A DNA stretch of 64,000 nt from Struthidea cinerea (taxonomy: Eukaryota; Chordata; Aves; Passeriformes; Corcoracidae), in contig VZTI01003145.1 in the NCBI GenBank assembly GCA_013397865.1, positions 1 to 64,000 on the forward strand, written 5' to 3'. A model generated the notes under the pieces. That model had not been told where the DNA came from and made no database searches. It saw only the letters and a list, made by a program, of their open reading frames with translations. The position numbers were made by a program, and so were the translations under genes. This document shows, one piece after another, positions 13,154-23,939 of the stretch. The number at the start of each line of letters is the position of its first letter. Position 1 is the first letter of the stretch.

Positions 13154-14870
13154 GTGAGTGTGTCCTGCTTGACCACTCTGATTGCCAGACCTAGTTCTTA
13201 TCATCTTCTCCCTATGATTTGTATCCAGAATGACTCACTGAATGTGCAAGGTGTTTTATCTTTTTTGCCTCAGTCGCACCGGTTAAATCAGTCATATTCC
13301 GTATAATACTTTTAGATCACTGATGTTTCTCTTGTACGTGTAAAAATAACACAAAGTGATCTTAGAAATGTGACTGTTCTCCCTTCCCTGTCAATTTGTC
13401 AGTGTCTGATAGAAAACACATTGTTGTTTCAGGTTAGGGGTTTGTTTCATTTATTCTGCTTATAAAGTAAAGGGGAGGGAAGAAAGAAATGGAAATGCTT
13501 TTCACTAATTATGTTGACCTTCAAGCCATTCTGAGTGAAGGTTTTTATGCTGTCATTTGTTCTCACCCCTAGGGTGTATAGGCCTCTACCTACATTTACT
13601 AAATTTAAGTAGATAGTATTCAGAATCATGAGAAATCAGACTTGTTAATCCTGTAGTTCCTTTCAAAAGAGCTCTGTGCTGTTCAGGGAAATTGGTGCTA
13701 CTGCTGTGTCCTGTGCCGGGGGCTTTCCAGCCACTGCTTCTAAATGGTCTCCTTCCTTCCAGGGGTGTTGAAAGACTTTCTGCTCTGAGCTCCTCTCTCT
13801 GTGTCTGTTCAAAGGGCAAGGATGATGTGTTTTAGAAGTTCATGGATTTCTTGAAGTGTTGAGTCCCTGAGCGTCTTTCAAATGAGTTCAGCAGTGCATA
13901 TGCTACCCTAAGCATGTTTATTTATTTGACTTTTGTAATTTTGAGACTTTCTAAAATGCTTAGGACTTCCTATAATTTATAAATAAAATGTGTGATTTTA
14001 CATATGCGAGCTATGCCAGCTATGTCAATGGTGTGCTTTTGGGAGGATACTATGGTTTCTGCTTCTTCAATTCAAATTTCTCATAAAGGCAAAGGGATAG
14101 AGCAGGGAGAATGGAAACAATACTGGCATTACCAGCCCTTCAAAAACTAGATCTTCCTCATGCTTAGAAGGTATGAAGGAAATGTGTATCAATTTGTAAG
14201 TACTTTATTTTCATCTCTATTCCACACTGTAGAAACTTGGGTATGTATAAGGATTGGGACAATCAATATCCTGATACAACTGGCATACAGGTTTTATCAG
14301 TAGAAATCTCAAATTAAAAACTGACCTTTTCTTTGTGGCTTTCATTAATTTACTCTTGAGATTAATGCTTCCATTGTGATCTATTAATCAGAAATGCATT
14401 TGTTTTTTACGCATTTTGTGAATAAGTTCATGCTTCCTGCCCCTTATGGCCAGGGTTCATGTTGAAGGAGGATAAAGTACAGCAAAAAGGTTTTAAAGCA
14501 AATGTTTAATATCTTAGTGATTTTTGTAATAGAACACTGAAGCTTGGTAGCTGAGAGTTGTACAGAAGGGATCAAATTCCCATAGAGGATTGCATAACCT
14601 GTTAGACCTGCTGCTGGGCAAGGGCCTGAGGTAGCCTGCCCTTGCATCTTGCTTATGCAGAATTGTACTTTTTCCTTCAGGCTAGGCAAGGCAAAAGGGT
14701 AGCAGTCCATCTAGTTTTAGTATTAAACCTCTACATGACAGTGCTTAAGCCATTTTATTTCTCTGGTCATGCTATTTTGATATTAATTTTTTCAGGGTCT
14801 GTGCAGTAGCCACGAGGTGACATGCTGCCCAGTCCTCTGACAGATGTGGCACTTGAGTGCCCTTCCCTGC
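13154..14870. other. Intron-like DNA, nothing recognised
   Basis: Several pyrimidine-rich AG sites occur (for example near 13730, 13760 and 14092), but none opens into a frame that reaches a usable donor. Confidence 0.35.
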
Positions 14871-14924
14871 AGGTGCTGCAGCAAGGACAGCTAGGTGCTG
14901 CAGCAAGGACAGCTAGGCGCTGGG
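14871..14924 (+). repeat. 22-bp tandem duplication
   Basis: The unit AGGTGCTGCAGCAAGGACAG plus CT occurs at 14871-14892 and again without change at 14893-14914, followed by a partial degenerate copy. The identity of the two units indicates a recent duplication. No function is implied. Confidence 0.9.
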
Positions 14925-14992
14925 AGAGATTCATGTCCAGATTTTGAGAGAAAATGGGAGTGAAGAGGAAAATCAAGGCTTCTGCCTGCCAG

Positions 14993-15030
14993 TCTCTAAA
15001 AATGAGAAGAATTACAACTGGTTTTTTGAG
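14993..15030 (+). CDS. Weak candidate micro-exon
   Basis: A 38-base segment lies between GCTTCTGCCTGCCAG and TTTTTTGAG followed by gtgggt, both good splice matches. In phase 1 it encodes SKNEKNYNWFFE and ends in phase 0. The incoming phase matches the outgoing phase of the candidate at 13022-13153. It is very short, so chance is a real alternative. Confidence 0.25.
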
Positions 15031-15397
15031 GTGGGTAAATTGGTTTTGTTATGGCCCCTGATCAGCATAATTGTGTAACCACCCTAATGCATTCCTGTTA
15101 ACTGTGAAAAAGTTTGCTCGAGTGCTTGAACAATTACATCTCAGAGCGCACTGCCAACTAGCTTCTCTTGAGCAAAAATCTCTGAAATCTTTGGTTAACT
15201 TGTCTGCAGTTTTGCAACTGATTCTGTGGGTTTAGTTGCATGAACTTACAAACCCTAATCTCAGAAATGCATATTTTGATGAATAATTTCTAACAGAAGG
15301 CAAAAGACAGGAAGCAGGAGTGATATACTTGTCACGTGGTGTGTTTAAAAAACCCAGGGAGACAAAAGAGCTGTCTTGCATTTATTTCACTCCACAG

Positions 15398-15423
15398 GTT
15401 TGCATTAGCAGGGACTTGGGAAA
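15398..15423 (+). CDS. Weak candidate micro-exon
   Basis: A 26-base segment follows the strong acceptor TTTATTTCACTCCACAG and precedes a mediocre donor (GGGAAA then gtagtt). It is open in phase 0 (VCISRDLG) and ends in phase 2, which links the candidates at 14993-15030 and 16242-16409. I looked for a segment of this phase, so the match counts for little on its own. Confidence 0.17.
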
Positions 15424-16241
15424 GTAGTTCAAGAAACGTGTTTGTGCAATGAAGACTGTTACCATAGCTGTTCTGGGGGGCACCGAGCTATTGCTGACTT
15501 GTTAAGCGGCTTTTACTCTTCAAAAGACAAAGCTGTGTGGAGCCTTTGAGAGCAGAATCCTAATGAGGTTGCTACACTTGTGCCTTTTTTTTCTCCTCCT
15601 GTCAATCCTGAACCTTTGTAACATGTTGTGATCTATTGAGAGATTCATTTAAAATGTGGAAGATGGATGGGTCAAAGGCAGGGTTCTGGGTGCTCTCCCC
15701 AGCTCCTTCATGGCCCTGTTGCACCAGAAGGTCAAGCAGAGACATTGCCTGGCCTTCAACTCCTGTCTGTTTCCAGGATTCCATTTCAGAGATGTCTAGA
15801 TAGTACTGTACATGTGAGGGATGCTGCTGATGATTTGTGAATACAGGAATTCTGATATTGTATGATGTTAGTGGTAAAAATTAATCTGCAAAATGCATCA
15901 AATTAGTCTAGAAAACATCAAATATGTACATTTATTGCTTGGAGAAATGAGAAATCTGTCATCTCTTTGGCAATGTCAGTTTATCATTCTGATCAAAGAG
16001 TTGCTAAGATTTTCTGACTTGCAAACTGTAGCTACAGAATTTTATGATTCTCAAGGTAGTTGAGGCATTGTAAAGGCCCTAATTTTTTGGTACATCTGCA
16101 TCAGGATCTGCAGTGGCTGTGCAACTGGGAAGCATCCATGGTACAGAGCAGGGTAGGAAGTAGAACATTTACAGATCTTTTTCTGTGGAAATAGAGAAAG
16201 CATTACTTAAATCCTTATGTGTACACTCTTTGTTCTGAAAG

Positions 16242-16409
16242 ACATGAGAAAAATATCAGGCTCTCCTGGAATATGGATGGACTATGGCATGACTTGCTGG
16301 ATAAACCATCTTCCAGTGATACAGTTGGAAATCTCTATCTGCCCATCAGCAACTATCACCATAACACACGCTGCAGTGGCCTGGGTGTGGACTGGATACT
16401 AGGCATTAG
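16242..16409 (+). CDS. Candidate internal coding exon
   Basis: A 168-base segment follows a pyrimidine-rich tract ending TTTGTTCTGAAAG and ends ATTAG before gtaaca. It is open in phase 2 in, phase 2 out, with protein-like motifs EKNIRLSWNMDGLWHDLLDK, NLYLPISNYHHNTRC and GLGVDWILG. A second frame is open to a TAG just before the donor, so frame choice rests on reaching the donor. The outgoing phase 2 fits the candidate at 20203-20404. The provirus at 16705-19004 would then sit in the intron between them. The family is not recognised. Confidence 0.4.
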
Positions 16410-16698
16410 GTAACATTTGCTTTGGTTGGTTCAAGAATCAGGTAACTAGTGGTATTTCAACCCCTGCTATATCCCTGCAGGGAAATGCATTAAAACTTCC
16501 TATTGGTTCAAACATAACAGTTTTTCAAAAGACATTTGGAGATCCTCCAGTTTTCAAATACAAGCAGACAAAGTTGGGGATCAAGTAAACTGTAAAAGAG
16601 ATATTAACTGGAAAGATGCTTGAGCAAATGCTAACACTAACTTTCAATAAAAGTAACAATCTGATTGTGCTAGTGAAGGAATTTTGGCAGTAGGTGTC

Positions 16699-16704
16699 AA
16701 TAGC
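16699..16704. repeat. 5' target-site duplication of the provirus (AATAGC)
   Basis: AATAGC abuts the TGTGCTGG start of the left LTR and is repeated exactly at 19005-19010, immediately after the end of the right LTR. A 6-bp duplication is typical of class II (beta/alpharetrovirus-like) integrases. Confidence 0.8.
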
Positions 16705-17110
16705 TGTGCTGGTTCTGGCCAGGACAGGATTAATTTTTTTGCAGCAGCTGGGAGGGGGCACGGCTAGGACCCAGAGATTGTTCTGTAAATGTTACATTAT
16801 TGGCAGGGGAAAGGGACTATTTTCTGGTCAAGGAAATATGATGAAGGGAGCCACTGGTATTGTCTATTATCAGCGTTTTTTGTGTGTGAATTGTTTCTCT
16901 TTCCCTCTGTCATTAGTAGTGTTGCTGTTACTGTTTTCTTTTTCTCATCCCATTGCTATTTCTAGTAAATTGTTCTTATCTCAACCCATGTTCTTTGCTT
17001 TTGTGCTTCCAGTTGTCTCCATCCTGTCGCAGGGGAGGGGGACAGTGGCACAGGGAGAATCTCAGTGGGGACACTGAATTGGGGAATTCCTGAATTCCTA
17101 AATCCCAACA
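16705..17110 (+). mobile_element. Left (5') LTR of the provirus
   Basis: About 406 bases, beginning TGTGCTGG and ending CCCAACA. It contains AGTAAATTG (a variant poly(A) hexamer position) followed by TTCTTATCTCAACCCATG. That block aligns with the equivalent block of the right LTR (ATTAAACTG then TCTTTATCTCAACCCGTG). Outside this block and the first 10-15 bases, the two LTRs do not align well by eye. Confidence 0.75.
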
Positions 17111-17118
17111 GCCTTACT

Positions 17119-17136
17119 TGGTGCCCAATGTGAGGC
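17119..17136 (+). promoter_or_regulatory. Retroviral primer-binding site, tRNA-Lys type, decayed
   Basis: TGGTGCCCAATGTGAGGC differs from the tRNA-Lys(1,2) primer-binding consensus TGGCGCCCAACGTGGGGC at three positions, all C-to-T or G-to-A transitions. Two of them remove a CpG. It lies 8 bases after the left LTR end. This and the 6-bp target duplication suggest a class II lineage. Confidence 0.75.
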
Positions 17137-17617
17137 TCGAAGGGTTTGATATTACAGCAGATCTGATGGGATGTACTAGATCGAATTTATGTCTGTTAGT
17201 GCTGTTTAAGCAGTAATGAGCAGGCTCCCGTGCTTGCCATGGGGCTTGTTTTCATGATTGTCTGGTGCTTGTTAGTGGCTTTCACTCCTTGCTGTGGGGC
17301 TGTACTTCTTATCGCCTCACTGTATTGTGCCTGGGGATGTTTTGATAACAGCCATGGCGATGTGCCTGGGCTGGTAGGTGGCCAGGGCGTGGCTACAGTT
17401 TTCTGTGTTGCTGTACTGGACAGGCTGGAACTTTGGTCTGAACTTGACTTGAAGGGATTGTGACTTGTGAATGAGTAGACAATGGAGGAGATCCACCTGA
17501 AGCCCATGGAGACTCCATGCCAGAGCAGGTGGATGCCTGAAGGAGGATGCAACCCCATGAGATGCCTGCGATGGAGCAGGTTTGCTGGCAGGACTTGTGA
17601 CTTCATGGGGGACACAC

Positions 17618-17798
17618 GCTGGAGCAGTTCACGAAGAACTGCAGCCTGTGGGAAGGACCTGTGTTGGACAAGCTCAGGGAGGACTGTCTCCTGTGGCTGG
17701 GACACCACGCTGGAGCAGTTCACGAAAACTGCAGCCTGTGGGAAGGACCTGTGTTGGACAAGCTCAGGGAGGACTGTCTCCTGTGGCTGGGACACCAC
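17618..17798 (+). repeat. 90/91-bp tandem duplication inside the provirus leader
   Basis: Unit 1 (17618-17708) and unit 2 (17709-17798) both begin GCTGGAGCAGTTCACGAA and run through ACTGCAGCCTGTGGGAAGG, GACCTGTGTTGGACAAGC and GGACTGTCTCCTGTGGCTGG. They differ only by two bases near the start (GAAGAACT against GAAAACT). A third partial start follows at 17799. Repeated frames on both strands here are a by-product and not genes. Confidence 0.92.
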
Positions 17799-18419
17799 GC
17801 TGGAGCAGGGGAAGCAAAGATTCCCTTCCAGCCTGTGGTAAAGACCATGGTGAAGCAGCCAACCCCCTGCAGCCCGTGGAGGACTGTGATGTGGACCATA
17901 CTAATGGTGGACTACAGCAGGAACCCTTTGTTGCAGCCAGGCTGTGGAAAAGAGGAGGAGTTCATTATTGCAATGTTAAACCAGATTAACATGGCCCAAA
18001 AGGACCAGGGGTGAAGATCGTAATGGATGTACCTTTAAATTGTTGCAAGCCATGATTTGAGCCGTGTGTTACAGGAATTGCTGTAACAGGAACCACCCAA
18101 AGCAGCGGAGGAGAAGCCTTACAAGAAGTGGTTGCAGTGCAGTAGTGACCTGACCTGAGCTGGCTTTGGTGCCCAGGAACTCCATGCACACACCACCTCT
18201 GCTGTCCTGAGTGACCACCACAAGAGATGCAGCCCAAAGCCAAGGGCTATATGAATTCAGTAGGCATTTTGTGGACATTTTGTAAGGCTGCTCCATAGAA
18301 GAAGGGAATGGTATTTGTGTACTAAAGCAAAGAAGGGAAAGGGGAGTGGTGGGCAATGAAGTTGCATTGAATAGTGTGGGATCTGGGCATGATGTAAGTA
18401 GTATGGGATAGGGGTGGAA

Positions 18420-19004
18420 TGTGCTGGTTTTGGCTGGGGGAGAGTTAATTTCCTTCCCAGTGGCTGGACTGGGGCTGTGTTTTGGGTTTGTGCTGAACAC
18501 AGGGTTGATAATACAGAGATGTTTTTGTTGTTGCTGAGCAGGGCTTACACAGAGCCAAGGCCTTTTCTGCTTTTCGGACCGGCCGTGCTGGTGAGGAAGT
18601 TGGGGGTGCCTGGGAGGGTGGGAGGAGACACAGCCCAGACAAGTGACCCCAACTGACCAAAGGGACATTCCAGACCATAGAACATCATGCTCAGGATGTA
18701 AAGTGGGGGGAAGAAGGATGAAAGTGGCATATTTGGAGTGATGGTGTTTGTCTTCCCAAGTCACCATTAGGTGTGATGGGGCCCTGCTCTCCTGGAGATG
18801 GCTGAACACCTGACTGCCAAAGGGAAGTGGTGAATTAATGCCTTGGTTTGCTTTGCTTATGTGTGTAGCTTTTGCTTTCCCTATTAAACTGTCTTTATCT
18901 CAACCCGTGAGTTGTCTGGCTTTTACCTTTCCCATTCTCTCCCCAGAATCCAGCTGGTGGGGGAGCGAGCAAGCATCTGTGTTGGGCTGGGGTGAAATCA
19001 CGAA
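18420..19004 (+). mobile_element. Right (3') LTR of the provirus
   Basis: About 585 bases from TGTGCTGGTTTTGGCTG to GAAATCACGAA. Landmarks are TTAATTTCC, GTGCTGAACACAGGG, CAGAGCCAAGGCC, ATTAAACTGTC (poly(A)-type hexamer ATTAAA) and CTTTATCTCAACCCGTG. The antisense solo LTR at 2092-2608 is the same family. It is followed directly by AATAGC, the partner of the left flank. Confidence 0.85.
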
Positions 19005-19010
19005 AATAGC
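19005..19010. repeat. 3' target-site duplication of the provirus (AATAGC)
   Basis: Exact copy of 16699-16704, placed where the right LTR ends. Confidence 0.78.
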
Positions 19011-20108
19011 TTACATGCATGGGGATGTGTCACTTCTCATTGAAGACTTATGTGAGAAAACTCATCAATTATTTCATTGTTCTACGGCTGCAATAACCAA
19101 GGAAATGTTGGTTTTGTTTCCAAAGCTCATCTAGTAAAGCATCCCAGTTGCAATCCAGCCAACATACAGAAATTGTACAGAGGAAAACAGACTGAACTGC
19201 TATCTTAAGAGCATTATGTAGACAATATATTTTAGGCTTCTAGCTAGAGCCTCACATAACCCTACCTTTTATTAAAAAAAAATCGATTTAAGAGGATTCC
19301 ACTATATATCTGAAAAGTAGCCTGCATTGCGGAATTTAATAGGATTATGCTATTGATTCCATCTTTACAATGCTAGCTAGTATTTGGTACTTGTGAACTG
19401 CAGACTATTATGTGACTGAACACAAGGGAAGAGGGATTAGTTTATAAAAGAATAAGCAGCTTTCCCTTAAACTTCCCTGAACCAAACATACACCTGTTTT
19501 GGCCTGTTTAGTAAATGCCAACTAACAAAACATCAGTGGCAGCACTCCCTAAAAATGGATATCTTCTTACAGCCACTTACTCTGTCTCCAAGCAGAAGGT
19601 AATCAACCCCCTTGTGAAGTCATATCTGTTGCTTTAATGCAGCTGTTTACAGTTTCTTCAGAACATTCCACCTGTATGTCTTTAATCAAAGAAAAACTAC
19701 TAAAAAGTAGTCTGGAAACCATGTCATGTATTGATACTAATGTATCTCCTGGCAATAGAAAGTGCTTTTGGCTATTTTTGAACTTAATGGAATAAATGCC
19801 CAATTGAAATATTGTTTCCATAAAAGTGTATTTTCTGGAATGTAATTCTTCTTAATTGAGAAAATAGTTTTGTGCACTAGGTCACTTCCTGACATACCAC
19901 CATTATTTGTTTATTAGTATTATATTAGTGACCATGGCCAATCCTTCATGTTTGCAAAACCTGTTGACCTCTGACGTCTGATACCCTTCATGATGACAAG
20001 TGTTTCTATAGAATGTAATGTGTAAAACTTTGAGAAAATAAATTATGTTTTTAAAGGAATTTTATATGAGAGAGTCATCTTCTCTTTCCTCAGGTCCTCT
20101 TCCCTCTT
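19011..20108. other. Unannotated DNA, nothing recognised
   Basis: AT-rich sequence between the provirus and the candidate exon at 20203. No repeat family or exon was recognised. Confidence 0.4.
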
Positions 20109-20178
20109 CTCTGTACTGAAATCTTTTTCTCTGTCTTTAGTACTGAAATATTTTTCTCTGTCTTTAGTAGTGAGAGTC
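20109..20178 (+). repeat. About 27-bp tandem repeat of a splice-acceptor-like unit
   Basis: About 2.5 copies of a unit containing TACTGAAAT and TTTTTCTCTGTCTTTAG lie directly before the candidate acceptor at 20202. Each unit carries a pyrimidine tract followed by TAG, so it duplicates a 3'-splice-like signal upstream of the exon. Confidence 0.85.
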
Positions 20179-20202
20179 TACTAAGCTGTTGCTTTCCTTT
20201 AG

Positions 20203-20404
20203 TTTTAGATGGCCAGCTGTGAAAACACCAGTACAGCAGAGCTACATACAACATGCTGAGGACGAACACCAGCAAAATGCTGCGATCCCAGAAAACAAAT
20301 TATACATCTCTCAGATAAACTTTGAATTTGCAGTCTTCCCTGACTCAACAGCCTATGTTGAACTGTATCAGAGAAATGATTATAATGTCATCTTTACCTT
20401 TGAG
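20203..20404 (+). CDS. Candidate internal coding exon, the strongest of the set
   Basis: The segment follows GTTGCTTTCCTTTAG and ends TTTGAG before gtaggt, a consensus donor. A second AG at 20207-20208 would move the start six bases downstream and keep the frame. The frame is open throughout, entering in phase 2 and leaving in phase 0. It has a protein-like run with motifs RWPAVKTPVQQSYIQHAEDE, LYISQINFEFAVFPDS and YVELYQRNDYNVIFTFE. The outgoing phase 0 matches the incoming phase of 25310-25386. The protein is not recognised. An in-frame TGA at 20171-20173 shows the exon cannot extend much further left. Confidence 0.5.
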
Positions 20405-23400
20405 GTAGGTGGCAACAATCTGGAACAGTTCTCCTCTCTTTCCTTTTCTGTTTTGCTTAATAAATAAGGATGTGGAGACAAAGAAACCTTCAATAATTTA
20501 CACATTTGTCCATCAACTTCACATTTCTGAAGGCTACACATGACGGCAGGTTTCAAATCTTCAAGAAAGGAAGAAACAAAGAAGAAGTTCCTTAAGGACA
20601 TCAGGAGTACAGCAGAACACGTGAAGAGCAAACACCTGTCTGGTGCAAAAGCAAAAGCTTTGCACGGATGCTTTTGCCCCTCACAGCTGGGGTGTGCTGC
20701 TGTCAGTAGCGAGCCACTGTTGCATGGAACACAGCTTGCTGACAAGCCACGTACCTTCAACTTCCCTCAGTCTGAATCTAAACCAACTTAACACCAGCAG
20801 AGAATTTTAGACCTCAGGGATAAGGGTTGTGATCTTTCATTTAGTTCGGCTTTTCAGTTGATGTCAAGCAATATCAGTTTCTCCCTTTTTCTCTGTGGCT
20901 CTATCATGTCCTCATTCAGAACCAAGTGTGGTAATAGGAGTAGAAAGCAAAAACCAGCCAGTGACCTTTGTAGTTAGTAGGGATTACAGCTATGTGTGAT
21001 GTGAATGCTTCTGTAAATCTTACTGTAGGAATAATTTCTGTTTTTTAAATGGAAACTAACGTTATTGAGAAGTGTCTGTCTTTCGTGCTACTTTATTGAA
21101 TTAGTATTTGAAGTACTTTGAAAATCCGAGACTTTATTGAATATCCTTCTCTGTGGCTGGCCTGTCAGTCCCACATATTGAATATATGTGCTAAAAGAAG
21201 GCCATGAAACTGTCGCTTTTGCACAGTAGCAGGAACAGCACTTCCATTGCTTCGTGGGTCTGGTTTTTTTAAGAAGTCTGTTTGCCAAATGCTACACGTG
21301 CAATTAGTGCTGATGATTGCTGCTAAACCTAATGTGAATTGTAAGCATAAAGCCTCCCATTTCTGTTGAGCAAGAGGGAGGTAGCGCCAGGTAATGGCAT
21401 TCAGTCAATGTTCTCTGTCTCATCAGTCACAGGAGAGGGTAGAGGGGACAGTGTATTACTGCTAGCTATAAAATATATCTGGAAACAATATGCCTGAGTG
21501 CATGGGCTCGGGGAGGACACTGAGAAAACATCATGAAGTGTATCCTGTCCTTTATATGTTTCTGGCAATGAAAGTTGGATTTATTAGCAGTTTGTTGCTA
21601 CAGTAAAAAGCATTCACAAGATTTACAGCTGAAACAATAGCTGCAGATGTTCAGTTCTCTTGTATTTATTGAAGGTTTTGTTGAGCTCATGGCATCTTTT
21701 GAGTAATTGCCATCTGAGGCATGTTTTGTAACAAGGACTGTGTCAGAGTTCTGTGTCACTGTATTTCATAAAGTTCTACTAGGTCTTTAGGAGAAGGGAG
21801 TTCAAAAACATTAACAAAAACAAATGTGTGGGCAAGTGGTAAAAGTGATAACTAACCAGCTGCCAGTCAGGATTTATACACTTAGAGATCATCTCCTCAA
21901 GTAATGATGGGTTTTGCATTTTACTTTAATACAGAATAACCATTCTCTTATTGCTGGAATGAGTTTCCAGAGTGTGCATTGAAACAGCCCAGAACATTCT
22001 CAACCATTTAAAAAGAAGATGGAGAACTATATTGTTGTCTGCAGTATTTTCCTTTCCTTTATAGCAGAGTGAAAAGGTAATAATGTGTGTAAATCATGGT
22101 AATAGGATAACACTGTGTTTAGCTCACAAGGATTCTTGCAGTATTTAGGACACACGCTTGCAAAACTGAGTATCTTAGTGTTTAGATGAACTCCATAGAA
22201 GTGTATTAGAGAATTAAAGGTAACTTTGCTTGAGTGTATCAAATGTGGTCTGTTCATTAGGGGTTTTTTTTTCTCCTTTCTTATGGTTTTTGAAACATAA
22301 TTTAACCCAGAATCTGAAGATTAAGCTAAGTCCGTGCTTTGTACAAGTTGTCTCCGTAAACACCATGTGTGAGGCCATGAAGTCTGACAGAAGACCAGTT
22401 TTACTGTTATTGCACGTGTCATTGATTTGTATTGAGCAGAGAATAAAAAGTAGAAAAATGATGTAGTTTTGAAACCAAATACTCATATAACATGTATTAT
22501 AAGGAAAATACTTTCTGTATAGCTAATTTCAGAACTCTTACTAGTTCACGTGCACTAGACTTTATCTTTTTGTAAAAAAATTAAAACAGTTTTAGTTTGC
22601 TTTGGTTTTTTTTGACTATACCCACTTCGAAGTGCAGACCTTCTGACTTTTGTGTTTTTTTCCATGAAGTGAACACGACCCTTAGTTATTTGTATCTTAT
22701 TAACTCATTTGAATTGTGTGCTTAGATCCAAGCCCCCTTTCTTCAGTATCTCTAATGGTGTTTGCCTTTAAATTCTCTTGATCTGAAAAGGTGCATACTA
22801 AGGGGTTGTCACTCTAATATTTCAAAGCCCAAAATATATTGTTGACTAATTCCCTCGTGTTTATTTCTTTTTATATATATCCTTGAGACAGTTCATTTTT
22901 TTGGTCATTGTCACAGAAGAAATTTAGCCCAAAACTTAGGAAAGGAGGCTGAAAGACTTGTTTTTAATCCTGTGTATTGTCAGAAGTCTGCTTATCCTTG
23001 TCTGTTACTGGAGGATTAGACAGGATTTTTAATGGATATTGCTGTTGGCAGCGGCTGGGTCCCCAGCTGAACCACAGCACTGCTCTGTGAGGTGTGGCCA
23101 GTTCCACCACCTCCAGGGGCTCTGAGCGGCCCTCAGGGCAGTGCTCAGCCCCTCAGGGGGAGCAGGAGGCAGAAGACTCTGGGCTGAAGTTGAGCCTGGG
23201 AAGAAGGCAGGAAGGTGGTTTTAGTTTTTTGGGGTTTTTAGTTAACTAGTGAGGGAGCTCCCTGCCCTTTCCTACACCCTGGAGATTTTTTTCATCTTAC
23301 ACTCTGCCCCTGTCCTGCTGAGAATGGCAGTGAGGGTGGCTGACTGACAGCCAGGGCTAACCCACCACAGATCCATCTATAACCCTATTTCCAAAAAAAC

Positions 23401-23939
23401 CAGCACCAAACAAGCAGCAAACCACCAAACAAGCAGCAAACCCCCACAACTCCAAACAAACAAAAAAAGCTGCTACTGAAAATGTAAAAAATGTCACAAG
23501 AATGATGGCAATCACTTCCATTTCCTTTCCAGAAGGAAATGAAAATGGTGCTGTTTAGAAATGTCAAATAAGATGCCTCCAGCATTTTAAATAGGACTTT
23601 AAAATATTACATTAAAATTAGTATTTTTTCACCAGTTTCTTTTTTAAAAAAGAAAAACACCAAGACTCAAAATAATTACTATAAATAAAATATTAAAGAG
23701 GAGTCATTTTTATTGCATTGCCTGCATTAGCAATGTAATAATTTCTTTTGAAGAATGCCATTACCTCTAGTAAATATTTAGTCCCTGTGCTTACACAAAT
23801 CCAAACTGACTTTATCTGAAATCAGTTGGACAGCCAAAGGCAGTAAACTGTTGATGCACGTGATAAATGGTATGTAATTATTTAGGCCTCTTAGTACAAA
23901 TCCATTTCCAAATAAAGCAAAGAACACTCAGTTATGGAG
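20405..23939. other. Intron-like DNA with low-complexity and GC-rich patches
   Basis: A GC-rich patch lies at about 23045-23220 and a CA/CAAA-rich tract at about 23392-23470. The 126-codon minus-strand ORF at 20380-20760 overlaps the candidate exon edge and has no splice support. Nothing else was recognised. Confidence 0.35.

Larger units (their letters stand above)
16705..19004 (+). mobile_element. Short, non-coding avian endogenous provirus
   Basis: A 2.3-kb unit begins TGTGCTGGTTCTGGCC and ends GAAATCACGAA, flanked by the direct repeat AATAGC. Order: left LTR (16705-17110), an 8-base spacer, a tRNA-Lys-like primer-binding site (17119-17136), a leader with a 90-bp tandem duplication, a GC-rich non-coding body, a purine-rich stretch (GGGATAGGGGTGGAA, ending at 18419) and the right LTR (18420-19004). 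No intact gag, pol or env frame is present. The long ORFs here are short overlapping frames on both strands created by the tandem repeat. It looks like a non-autonomous element. The LTRs belong to related but clearly different types, which is unexpected for one provirus. Confidence 0.8.

Noticed and set aside
14092..14168. Exon-like segment with a strong acceptor and a gtatga donor
   Set aside because: All three frames meet a stop before the donor.
17196..18809. Several ORFs of 77-246 codons on both strands inside the provirus
   Set aside because: They come from GC-rich non-coding LTR and leader sequence and from the 90-bp tandem duplication. They overlap in several frames and show no retroviral protein motifs.
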